DNA from: Ruminococcus sp.
Lineage (GTDB): Bacteria; Bacillota_A; Clostridia; Oscillospirales; Ruminococcaceae
Direction: 5' to 3'
Length of the DNA: 20,480 nucleotides
Assembly (NCBI GenBank): GCA_017418765.1
Contig: JAFOMV010000001.1
Coordinates: 1-20,480 of the forward strand
This document shows, in pieces, positions 1-6,519 of this stretch (the stretch's first letter is position 1; each line of letters begins with the position of its first letter). Below the pieces are notes generated by a model, which was not told the DNA's origin, did no database searches, and saw nothing but the letters and a program-made list of their open reading frames with translations. The position numbers and the translations under genes are program-made.

Positions 1-2
1 AC

Positions 3-1421
3 AGCTTTTCTGAAGAAAGAAACGAAGCCTATAGGCGTTCTCTTATCTCTCATGGTATCACCTTTGACGAAAGCAAGATATACTATGGTGATTTCTGGGA
101 CGGCCCTGCGAGAGCTGCTCTTGAGCAAATGCTGAAGGATGCCCCTGAATTGCCCGACGCCATTGTTTGTGCAAATGATGTTATGGCTATAACCACTTGT
201 CTCGTTTTAAATGAACATAACATCAGAGTGCCCGAGGATGTCATCGTAACAGGACTTGACGGTATAGAACGTGCTAAGGTATTTTTCCCTTCCATCTCTA
301 CCTCCACACCTGACTACAGAGGCAGTACAGAGTATATTTGCAGTATTCTTGAGAAATATGAGAATAATGAGATCCCAGAATATTCAGATGCTTTCTTTGG
401 TGATACATTTTCTTTAGGACAATCCTGCGGATGTGTTGCAATAGATCAGAGATTCAATGGAGCAGTATTCAATCAGATGTACGATCAGGCAGTGTATCTG
501 AAGCTTATGCGATATGATAATGACCGTACAATGCTGATGAATATCGGCAGTAAAAGCCTTGCAAATGTAATGTATGCTATCGAACGCAACCTGCGTATCA
601 CTCAGCTGACAGGCATTGAAATATACATTGATCCCACTTTTTTTGATATTGATGGTATCAAAGGAAAATTTCTTCTCACAGCTGCGATCTCACCGGTGGA
701 CAGGTGCTTTTCAGTTCCATTCAGAAAGCTAAGCAATGGGCATATCTGTACCGATCAGCTTTCAGCCGCACAAAAACCTGTGGTATTTCTCCCGCTTTTC
801 AGTGTCAATAAAAACTACGGATATATAGCAGCACCATTTACTCCGGGAAATCTTGATGAGTGTGAAAGGCTGTATGATCTGCTTATGCACCTGAATATCA
901 TGCTTTCAAGCATTGAGTCCACTGTCAAGCTTAACGATCTGTATATCCACGATCAGCTAACAGGTCTTCTCAACAGATATGGCTTCTATCAGGAATTGAG
1001 CAAACTTGCCGCAGAAGCAGAAAGGGATAAAAAGGAGCTTTTTGTCATCTCAGCTGACATGAACGGATTGAAGTACATCAATGACACTTTCGGTCATAAT
1101 GAAGGCGACTTCGCAATTTCAGCCTCGGCAAGAGTTCTTCATTCCGTAACAAAGGAATACGGAATATGTGCAAGATTCGGCGGTGACGAATACATGGTAG
1201 TAATGTATGCTGACCTTACCGAAGATGAAGTTGAGAGCCGTATCAGGGAATCTCTCGCAAGACTAAACGAAACTGCTGTAAAACCGTACGAATTATCCAT
1301 GAGTATAGGTATCACACGAGCATCTGCAAAGAAAGTTAAGAATAATATCGCAGAGCTTATAAAAGCCTCAGATGACAAAATGTTCAAACAAAAGTCGGAA
1401 AATCGAAGGAACAGAAGATAA
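3..1421 (+). CDS. LacI-type sensor / GGDEF diguanylate cyclase, 5' end outside window
   Basis: The frame is open from base 3, so the gene starts before the window; 472 codons are visible. The first ~100 residues are the C-terminal half of a LacI-family (Peripla_BP_3) sugar-binding fold, with the typical 'CANDVMA' and 'VPEDVIVTGLDG' stretches. It ends in an 'SCGC' motif, followed by a GAF-like middle region of no clear identity and a GGDEF domain. The cyclase has 'DQLTGLLNRYGF', 'NGLKYINDTFGH' and the active-site loop as GGDEY (codons 1179-1193). The product is predicted to make cyclic di-GMP from two GTP. No RxxD inhibitory site is visible five residues before the loop. The C-terminal tail is short and basic. 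It is a clear paralogue of the gene at 11911-13839. No membrane segment is seen in the visible part. Family assignment is strong; the ligand is unknown. Confidence 0.9.
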   Translation, partial: SFSEERNEAYRRSLISHGITFDESKIYYGDFWDGPARAALEQMLKDAPELPDAIVCANDVMAITTCLVLNEHNIRVPEDVIVTGLDGIERAKVFFPSISTSTPDYRGSTEYICSILEKYENNEIPEYSDAFFGDTFSLGQSCGCVAIDQRFNGAVFNQMYDQAVYLKLMRYDNDRTMLMNIGSKSLANVMYAIERNLRITQLTGIEIYIDPTFFDIDGIKGKFLLTAAISPVDRCFSVPFRKLSNGHICTDQLSAAQKPVVFLPLFSVNKNYGYIAAPFTPGNLDECERLYDLLMHLNIMLSSIESTVKLNDLYIHDQLTGLLNRYGFYQELSKLAAEAERDKKELFVISADMNGLKYINDTFGHNEGDFAISASARVLHSVTKEYGICARFGGDEYMVVMYADLTEDEVESRIRESLARLNETAVKPYELSMSIGITRASAKKVKNNIAELIKASDDKMFKQKSENRRNRR

Positions 1422-1484
1422 GCACGTGAGCAATACGGAACAGGCTCGGAAACAATACTTGCAGAGCATTTGGCGGCTGCGGCA
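1422..1484. other. Short gap between GGDEF gene and recombinase; possible interrupted-frame remnant
   Basis: This 63-bp gap separates the convergent ends of the cyclase and the recombinase. On the plus strand it is open in two frames. One, from a GTG at about 1426, reads SNTEQARKQYLQSIWRLR, which looks protein-like. The other follows directly in frame after the cyclase stop and reads REQYGTGSETILAEHLA. Either could be the left edge of a gene cut by the recombinase cassette, but neither has a good ribosome binding site and both may be chance. No terminator hairpin was seen here for either gene. Confidence 0.2.
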
Positions 1485-2996
1485 TTATATGTTCCATATC
1501 ACCTCAATATCTCCGTATTCAGTCATATTGACTGCTTTGACCAGTATGTCACATACCTCACGCTTCTCTCTGAAAGATGTATTCTCCCACTTCGCTGACA
1601 GGTCATCTATCTCATCATCAGGATGTCTGTTAACATTGATATCCCTGATAGCGGTGATATACTTTTGTTTCTCTGCCGTAAGTCCTGCTGCTTTTTCATT
1701 CATAACAGCTATAAGCTCAGGGCTTGCTTTTTCACTAAGGATAGTTTCCGCAATAATATCGATCTTCTGCTCTGCTGCTCTGAGCTTTAATTTCAGACAA
1801 TTAAGCTGTGAGGATATGTTATCCTCACAGCTTTTTCTCTTGCCCTTTATTGTTTTCAGCTTTTCAGCAATGCAGATGCTCATCATTTTCTCCATATCAG
1901 AAACATATACTGCATAATCCAAGCCTGTACAGGTCTTTTTATGTGTCCTGCCCGTACACATGAAATATCGCCTTGAACCACCCTTTACTGTAGTCATTGT
2001 ATGACCGCATTTATCGCACCTCAGCTTTCCGGCAAGCCATGAAGTGCCATTGCTTGCGGAATTGCCTATCTGCCTGTTATGTTCCAGTTTTTCCTGACAT
2101 TTCAGCCATATTGACGGCTCAATGATACCCTCGCTTTCAAGCAGGACTATCTTCATATCGCTCCAGTCATTCGATAGTTTATCGTGCCTTTTTTTACCGT
2201 ACAGCTTAACATTGTGCTTTCCGTTGAAATCATTCATATCACCGACTATATGCGTTCCCCTGCTTTCAAAATAGCTGTATATGTCCGCATCCGCCATTGC
2301 ATACACAGGGTTGCGGAGCATGGCGCTGAGTTTTCCTGTAGACCACTCACTTCCGTTAAGCGGTAATATATTATCAGCAAGGAGTTTATTCTGAACCATT
2401 CTTAATGTGACGGCAGGCTGTGAATAAAGCGAGAATATCTGCTTTACCTGTTCTGCTTCATCTTTTTTCGGGAACAATTGCTTTGTCTTTATCCCGTGTA
2501 TCACAGCTTCACGCAGCTCAAAGCCATATATCCTGCGTCCGCCTGTGTACAGTCCCATATCACTGCGTTTTTCATAAGCATCCTTAACTCTGTTGACTAT
2601 TGACTCACGTTCAAATTCAGCAAACACCATAAGTATCTTGCATATCATCTCTCCGTAAGCAGAGCTTGTATCAAAGCCTTCCTGAGAGCTTGCAAAGCTG
2701 ACATTATGCTCCTTAAATTCACGCAGCATATCTACAAAATCAACGATCGAGCGTGAGATACGGTCAAGCTTATAAACTATTATCTTATGTACGTTTCCTC
2801 TGCAAACATCCCTCATCAGCTGCCGAAACTCAGGACGGTCAGTATTTTTCCCCGAATACCCCTTATCTGAAAAGCACCTTGTCTCATACTGCTGTTCATC
2901 AGGACGAAGTGAAGCCTTGCAGTACTCAAGCTGTGTTTCAATGCTTACCGAGTTATCCCTGTCAATACTCTGCCTTGCATACAGCGCTATGTACAT
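1485..2996 (-). CDS. Large serine recombinase (resolvase/invertase family)
   Basis: 503 residues, the usual size for large serine recombinases of Firmicute mobile elements. The N-terminal catalytic domain (~1-150) has the nucleophile in 'YARQS' (Ser10), the 'YKLDRISRS' motif (~75-83) and the long helix 'FAEFERESIVNR' (~125-136). A recombinase domain follows (~155-300). A zinc ribbon comes next with Cys327, Cys330, Cys347 and Cys356, then a coiled-coil-like stretch (~370-450). The family cuts and rejoins DNA through a phosphoserine link to integrate, excise or invert DNA. The ATG lies 3 bases after the stop of the 62-codon gene upstream, so the two are probably translated together. No relaxase, capsid or cargo gene is present, so this is either a minimal element or the remnant of a larger one. 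Reading frame and key residues look intact. Confidence 0.93.
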   Translation of the reverse strand: MYIALYARQSIDRDNSVSIETQLEYCKASLRPDEQQYETRCFSDKGYSGKNTDRPEFRQLMRDVCRGNVHKIIVYKLDRISRSIVDFVDMLREFKEHNVSFASSQEGFDTSSAYGEMICKILMVFAEFERESIVNRVKDAYEKRSDMGLYTGGRRIYGFELREAVIHGIKTKQLFPKKDEAEQVKQIFSLYSQPAVTLRMVQNKLLADNILPLNGSEWSTGKLSAMLRNPVYAMADADIYSYFESRGTHIVGDMNDFNGKHNVKLYGKKRHDKLSNDWSDMKIVLLESEGIIEPSIWLKCQEKLEHNRQIGNSASNGTSWLAGKLRCDKCGHTMTTVKGGSRRYFMCTGRTHKKTCTGLDYAVYVSDMEKMMSICIAEKLKTIKGKRKSCEDNISSQLNCLKLKLRAAEQKIDIIAETILSEKASPELIAVMNEKAAGLTAEKQKYITAIRDINVNRHPDDEIDDLSAKWENTSFREKREVCDILVKAVNMTEYGDIEVIWNI

Positions 2997-2999
2997 CGC

Positions 3000-3188
3000 T
3001 CATCCCCTGACAGAGCTTTTATCCCGAACATTCTCGAATACTCTGAAAAGCTCCTCTGATACATTCTCCTCTGCCTCATATTTGTCTGTTATAATCACCT
3101 TATGATGCACAGTATGAATTACTGCTCTTGAATCCGTGAAGTACGATGTGCCTTTCTCTTTAGTTTTCAGTGTGCTTATATCGATCAT
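3000..3188 (-). CDS. Small protein of unknown function coupled to recombinase
   Basis: 62 residues, hydrophilic, no membrane segment or signal peptide. An AGGAGG ribosome binding site lies about 8 bases before the ATG at 3188, the best in this part of the window, which argues that the gene is real. Its TGA ends 3 bases before the recombinase ATG, with an AGGGG at the end of this gene serving as the next ribosome binding site. The second half ('KVIITDKYEAEENVSEELFRVFE') suggests a beta strand followed by a helix, loosely like other short proteins found beside serine recombinases. I do not recognise the family. A role as recombinase accessory or directionality factor is only a guess from position. 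Confidence 0.7.
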   Translation of the reverse strand: MIDISTLKTKEKGTSYFTDSRAVIHTVHHKVIITDKYEAEENVSEELFRVFENVRDKSSVRG

Positions 3189-3271
3189 ATTATTCGCCTC
3201 CTGACTGATATTATGAGCATGACAGCATGTACTATGCCATTTACAAAGACCACATGACGTTTTTGCCTTAA

Positions 3272-3379
3272 ATCAGTAATTTCGGTGAAGCGCTCCGTAT
3301 AACACAGGATAATCTCAATGCTAAGAATTTCTATGCCTGCAACCCGTCTTTCGATAAAAACTGCGGAAAGCGCAAATAG
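3272..3379 (+). pseudogene. Possible 3' remnant of a disrupted gene
   Basis: A 35-codon stretch ending in TAG at 3377-3379, with no start codon or ribosome binding site. Its last residues include 'NAKNFYACNPSFDKNCGKRK'. The paired cysteines and even composition look like real protein rather than random translation, reminiscent of short cysteine-bearing proteins of phages and integrative elements. It is bounded upstream by a stop at 3269-3271, next to the recombinase cassette. I infer a gene broken by insertion of the cassette or decayed since. This could also be chance; the stretch is short. Confidence 0.3.
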
Positions 3380-3390
3380 GATATAATAAA

Positions 3391-3429
3391 AAGCCCGAAA
3401 GCGAACTCATAGTTCACACTTTCGGGCTT
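3391..3429 (-). terminator. Intrinsic terminator downstream of cardiolipin synthase
   Basis: An 11-bp perfect stem (AAGCCCGAAAG with CTTTCGGGCTT) continues inward as GAACT-CAT-AGTTC. On the minus strand it is followed by TTTATTATAT, which suits termination of leftward transcripts from cardiolipin synthase. The plus-strand 3' side is not T-rich. Confidence 0.8.
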
Positions 3430-3521
3430 ACATATTGCTGTGCCAATTTGATCCTGATTTTTGCTGCTCTGACGGCATAAGTCCTGACTGCCTGCGGTTT
3501 CTTCCCTGACTTCTCTGCCAT
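3414..3521 (-). CDS. Possible 35-residue basic peptide
   Basis: ATG at 3521 to TGA at 3414-3416, lying between cardiolipin synthase and the terminator, with its stop inside the terminator loop. The peptide is strongly basic (begins MAEKSGKKPQAVRTYAVRAA, then KIRIKLAQQYV) and would form an amphipathic helix. No clear Shine-Dalgarno sequence precedes it. It could be a real small gene at the end of the cls transcript, a fragment of a lost gene, or chance. Confidence 0.25.
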   Translation of the reverse strand: MAEKSGKKPQAVRTYAVRAAKIRIKLAQQYVSPKV

Positions 3522-3563
3522 TATTTCGCATAAAATATTCTGAAATCAATTTGCGGAGCAATA

Positions 3564-5099
3564 TCACAGAAGCGGTGCGAATACATTCAGCAGGCTGCCT
3601 GCTGCTTTTTTGTACCATGCTCTCTTTTTGCAGTCTTCAGAAGTTATCAGCTGTGAGATCTTTATGGTCTCCTCTATGTCGTGCTCCATATCTGCTATCA
3701 TAGAACTCTCATAAAGCAAAGCCGCTGATTCAAAATGCAGGTAAAAGCTGCGGTAATCGAAATTGATAGTGCCGATAACAGCAATTTTCCCATCAGCTAT
3801 AACAGTCTTGGCATGAATAAAGCCTGGTGTATATTCATATATCTCAACTCCCCTGCTTATCAGGTCGGGATAATTGTTCCATGCTATCATATACACATAC
3901 CATTTATCGGGGATATGCGGAGTGATTATAGTCACCTTAACGCCTTTTTTTGCTGCAAAACAAAGCGCATTTGTCATTTCTTCATCAAGTATAAGATACG
4001 GCGTGGTTATATACACATGGTCACGGGCATTGTTGATAAGTTCAAGATAAACACTTTTTCCTACAGGCTCATCATCAAGGGGAGAATCTGAAAAAGGCTG
4101 TATAAAGCCATCTGTATCAGAGCAGTCCGTATACTCAGGAAAAAGCTCAGTATATCTGTCCGGCTCACCTAAAGGCTCCCAAAGCGAAAGGAACATAATA
4201 GTATAATTCCTGACCGCCCTTCCTTTTATCATAAATCCCGTATCCTTCCAGTGGCCGAAACGCTGTATCCTGTTGATATACTCATCTGCAAGGTTTGTTC
4301 CGCCGCTGAAAGCTGTTTTTCCGTCGATCACCACTATTTTCCTGTGGTCACGATTATTCTGTACGGACGACAGCATGGGACGGAACGGGTTGAATTCCTT
4401 GCATTTCACTCCGTTTTCGATCAATCTGCGGAATATCTTCTTTGAATTGAGCATTCCTGTGCCGATGCCGTCGTACATCAGACGTACATCCACACCTTCC
4501 CCGGCCTTACGTATCAGCAGGTCAGATATCGTGTCGAACATATATCCTTTTGTTATAATAAAAAACTCAAGAAAAATAAATTTTTCTGCTTTTTCCATCT
4601 CATTGATGAGATGCTCAAACTGTATCTCTCCAAGAGAATAATACTCCGCAAAACTGTTGCGGCAAACAGGGTAAAGTCCGAAATCATATACGTATCTTGA
4701 AATATTGTATGAATCAGGACATTTCTGAGAAAGCTCATCAGAAACATCTTCCTCCTGCACCAGCATATGTCTTGCCTTATTGCGGTATTCCATATCAGCA
4801 AGCTTAGTCTGATGCTGAGTCAGCTTTACAAAAATATAGGTCAATCCGCCAAGAAGCGGAAAAATACTTATTGTGACCAGCCATGTCAGCTTATATGACG
4901 AAGGCTCACTCTTGTTAGTTATATATATAGCCAGCATAACATCAAGCACAATCAGCATGAAGTATACTATATAGTATCTCTCTCCAAGCGAAACCACAGA
5001 CAGAAACAGAAAAGCTATCTGAAGCAGGATAAGTATTATTATAGCCGCATTTCTGCTGAGAAGACGGCTTATTATCTTTTTTATCTTTATTTTATCCAC
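3564..5099 (-). CDS. cls: Cardiolipin synthase (phospholipase D family)
   Basis: 511 residues, normal for bacterial cardiolipin synthases. The N-terminus carries hydrophobic segments (~18-38, 42-61 and 71-92) that anchor it in the membrane. Two HKD motifs follow: His252-Lys254-Asp259 in 'HRKIVVIDG' and His429-Lys431-Asp436 in 'HAKTVIADG', with downstream 'GGTNLADEY' and 'GTINFDYRS'. The enzyme joins two phosphatidylglycerols into cardiolipin and glycerol at the cytoplasmic membrane. The best start is GTG at 5099. It is odd in that the AAAGGGG purine run abuts or overlaps the start, so the spacing is too short for a standard site; upstream stops leave no ATG alternative. It is transcribed divergently from the thioesterase gene and ends before the terminator at 3391-3429. 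Confidence 0.93.
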   Translation of the reverse strand: MDKIKIKKIISRLLSRNAAIIILILLQIAFLFLSVVSLGERYYIVYFMLIVLDVMLAIYITNKSEPSSYKLTWLVTISIFPLLGGLTYIFVKLTQHQTKLADMEYRNKARHMLVQEEDVSDELSQKCPDSYNISRYVYDFGLYPVCRNSFAEYYSLGEIQFEHLINEMEKAEKFIFLEFFIITKGYMFDTISDLLIRKAGEGVDVRLMYDGIGTGMLNSKKIFRRLIENGVKCKEFNPFRPMLSSVQNNRDHRKIVVIDGKTAFSGGTNLADEYINRIQRFGHWKDTGFMIKGRAVRNYTIMFLSLWEPLGEPDRYTELFPEYTDCSDTDGFIQPFSDSPLDDEPVGKSVYLELINNARDHVYITTPYLILDEEMTNALCFAAKKGVKVTIITPHIPDKWYVYMIAWNNYPDLISRGVEIYEYTPGFIHAKTVIADGKIAVIGTINFDYRSFYLHFESAALLYESSMIADMEHDIEETIKISQLITSEDCKKRAWYKKAAGSLLNVFAPLL

Positions 5100-5118
5100 C
5101 CCTTTAGCGCAAATAATA

Positions 5119-5147
5119 TTGATTTATACCCGGATAAGTGATATAAT
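5119..5147 (+). promoter_or_regulatory. Sigma-A-type promoter of thioesterase gene
   Basis: TTGATT (5119-5124), 17-bp spacer, TATAAT (5142-5147), about 50 bp upstream of the thioesterase ATG and within the cls/thioesterase divergent gap. Confidence 0.7.
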
Positions 5148-5198
5148 AGGTATAGTTCCCCGGTAATGAGGAAAAGCATTTTGAAAGGATATCTGATA

Positions 5199-5630
5199 AT
5201 GAACGTGATCCACCCATACGAAAGAAAAGTTTACTACTACGAAACAGATAAAATGAGCGTAATGCACCACTCAAACTACATAAGGATATTTGAGGAAGCT
5301 CGTGTATCATTTCTTCAGCAGGCAGGTATGCCTTTTGAGGATATTGAATCACAGGGACTTATGATGCCTGTCCTGTCTGCCGAATGTCATTACAAACGCC
5401 CTCTCGTTTTCGATGAGCCGTTTGCCGTATATGCAAAAATAGTTAAATTCAACGGCGCTACTCTGAATATGGAGTATAGGATAATCAGTAAAAAAAGCGG
5501 AGAGCTCTGTGCTGACGGAACTTCCTCTCACTGCTTTACAGATATGAATATGAAACCGGTAAGAACCAAGCACAGTCACCCTGACATTTACAAGCTTTTT
5601 TCCGATTATCTTGGATATGAAATGGATTGA
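5199..5630 (+). CDS. Acyl-CoA thioesterase, hotdog fold (YbgC/4-hydroxybenzoyl-CoA type)
   Basis: 143 residues from ATG 5199; an ATG 11 codons further upstream is in frame but lacks spacing to the GAAAGGA site at about 5183-5189, which suits 5199. The N-terminus shows the family signature 'YYETDKMSVMHHSNYIRIFEEAR', where the Asp of 'ETD' (Asp17), the His pair and the Glu of 'EEAR' correspond to catalytic and CoA-binding positions of YbgC-like enzymes. The family hydrolyses acyl-CoA or acyl-ACP thioesters in the cytoplasm; substrate cannot be read from sequence. It stands alone between a promoter and a terminator. A neighbouring cardiolipin synthase hints at lipid metabolism, but the two genes are divergent. 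Confidence 0.88.
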   Translation: MNVIHPYERKVYYYETDKMSVMHHSNYIRIFEEARVSFLQQAGMPFEDIESQGLMMPVLSAECHYKRPLVFDEPFAVYAKIVKFNGATLNMEYRIISKKSGELCADGTSSHCFTDMNMKPVRTKHSHPDIYKLFSDYLGYEMD

Positions 5631-5642
5631 ATATATCAGATC

Positions 5643-5666
5643 AAGAGCATCAATACGATGCTCTTT
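5643..5666 (+). terminator. Intrinsic terminator after thioesterase gene
   Basis: AAGAGCAT and ATGCTCTT form an 8-bp stem around a short loop, followed by TTATTTTA. It begins 13 bases after the thioesterase stop. Confidence 0.75.
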
Positions 5667-5742
5667 TATTTTATCATATAATATCAAATTTTTCAAGAAG
5701 ATTATGAACCTGTAAATAATTCGTTAATTTGCATAAAAACTG

Positions 5743-5771
5743 TTGACAAACAGGAGATTTTAGGTTATAAT
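5743..5771 (+). promoter_or_regulatory. Consensus promoter of the DUF1508 gene
   Basis: Perfect TTGACA (5743-5748) and TATAAT (5766-5771) separated by exactly 17 bp. The predicted transcript start, near 5778, lies just before an inverted repeat (CATCTGA...TCAGATG, about 5781-5802), so the 5' end of the mRNA would fold into a hairpin. The leader is about 115 bases long. Confidence 0.85.
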
Positions 5772-5894
5772 TACATCAGAACATCTGATAAGGCTGTCAG
5801 ATGGGCAAAAAAGAAAAAAAGAATGGATTATATTTGCTGCATATATCTTATAAAAAAACACAGTATATACAGCGCACGAAAGGTGATGAAAATA

Positions 5895-6272
5895 ATGGGA
5901 AAATTTATTATCAAAACCACAAGTACAGGCTTCACTTTCAGCCTCAAGGCAGTCAACGGTCAGATTGTCACCACAAGCAGTGATGTATACAACACTATCA
6001 GTGCAGTAAAATCAGGCATCGCATGCGTTGTTAAAATCGCTCCTGACGCTGTTGTAGAAGATCAGACCGTATCCTCTTTTGAAGCTAAAACAGCCCCGAA
6101 ATTTGAGATATACAAAGACAAATCCGGGGAATTCCGCTTCAGACTGAAAGACAAAAATGGCGATATAATCGCTGTAAGCGAAGGATATGTAAAGAAAGAC
6201 AGCTGCAAAAACGGTATCGCCAGCGTAAGACGTAATTCCGTGAATGCACCTGTTATCGAACCTATCAAATAA
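5895..6272 (+). CDS. YegP-like protein with two DUF1508 repeats
   Basis: 125 residues from ATG 5895, which lies about 11 bases after GAAAGG; the in-frame ATG at 5886 is too close to that site. The protein is two tandem DUF1508 units: the first starts 'GKFIIKTTSTGFTFSLKAVNG' in part (to ~60), the second 'PKFEIYKDKSGEFRFRLKD' (~68-125). Each unit has the pattern strand-turn-strand with 'F.F.L/R.K..NG..I..S'. The family is small and cytoplasmic with no firmly known function. A perfect promoter and a strong terminator make this a stand-alone, probably well-expressed gene. Longer upstream starts give lysine/tyrosine-rich sequence that does not resemble the family and were not used. Confidence 0.85.
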   Translation: MGKFIIKTTSTGFTFSLKAVNGQIVTTSSDVYNTISAVKSGIACVVKIAPDAVVEDQTVSSFEAKTAPKFEIYKDKSGEFRFRLKDKNGDIIAVSEGYVKKDSCKNGIASVRRNSVNAPVIEPIK

Positions 6273-6304
6273 CAACACATACATTTGTTCGTACCTCCTC
6301 AATA

Positions 6305-6350
6305 AGCGCTGTTTTGCTGCAGGTCCGCCTCAGCAAAACAGCGCTCTTTT
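6305..6350 (+). terminator. Strong intrinsic terminator after DUF1508 gene
   Basis: A 15-bp perfect stem (AGCGCTGTTTTGCTG with CAGCAAAACAGCGCT) around an 11-base loop, followed by CTTTT. It starts about 30 bases after the stop codon. Confidence 0.9.
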
Positions 6351-6382
6351 GTGATGATACATGGATATTTTGCACAGAAGCA

Positions 6383-6411
6383 TTGACAATTTTTCATCAA
6401 AGTGCTATAAT
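6383..6411 (+). promoter_or_regulatory. Consensus promoter of the ABC exporter gene
   Basis: TTGACA (6383-6388), 17-bp spacer, TATAAT (6406-6411). Transcription would start near 6418, leaving a leader of about 100 bases that includes the hairpin at 6440-6492. Confidence 0.85.
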
Positions 6412-6439
6412 TACATTTGTAATTTTCATATAAATAATC

Positions 6440-6492
6440 TAAGGCAATGATTCGTTGATCATTTTACAAATCATTCAACTCACATTGCCTTA
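6440..6492 (+). promoter_or_regulatory. Leader hairpin upstream of ABC exporter, possible attenuator
   Basis: TAAGGCAATG (6440-6449) pairs perfectly with CATTGCCTTA (6483-6492), a 10-bp stem. The 33-base loop contains a smaller GTTGA/TCAAC pairing. The stem is followed by TATTTTATTT, T-rich but broken by A, and then by the ribosome binding site 15-20 bases on. It could end transcription early or limit access to the ribosome binding site; no ligand is suggested by sequence. Confidence 0.5.
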
Positions 6493-6519
6493 TATTTTAT
6501 TTGTGAAAGGGGAAACTAA

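Larger units (their letters stand above)
3189..3563. other. Intergenic region between recombinase cassette and cardiolipin synthase
   Basis: 375 bp without a long gene. From left to right it holds the AGGAGG site of the 62-codon gene, a plus-strand open stretch that may be the 3' scrap of a disrupted gene (3272-3379), a strong hairpin terminator (3391-3429) and a possible 35-codon gene on the minus strand (3414-3521). No convincing promoter for the recombinase pair was found; CATAAT near 3210 lacks a partner -35 box. Confidence 0.5.

Noticed and set aside
1372..1917. 181-codon plus-strand frame at the end of the first cyclase
   Set aside because: Most of it is antisense to the recombinase C-terminus. 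Only the short piece at 1426-1484 was kept as a possible remnant.
3331..3618. 95-codon minus-strand frame between the recombinase and cardiolipin synthase
   Set aside because: It runs through the cls terminator hairpin, overlaps the cls 3' end, has no ribosome binding site and no protein-like pattern.
5801..5983. 60-codon frame upstream of and overlapping the DUF1508 gene
   Set aside because: It lacks a ribosome binding site and is lysine-rich low-complexity sequence in another frame of a clear gene.
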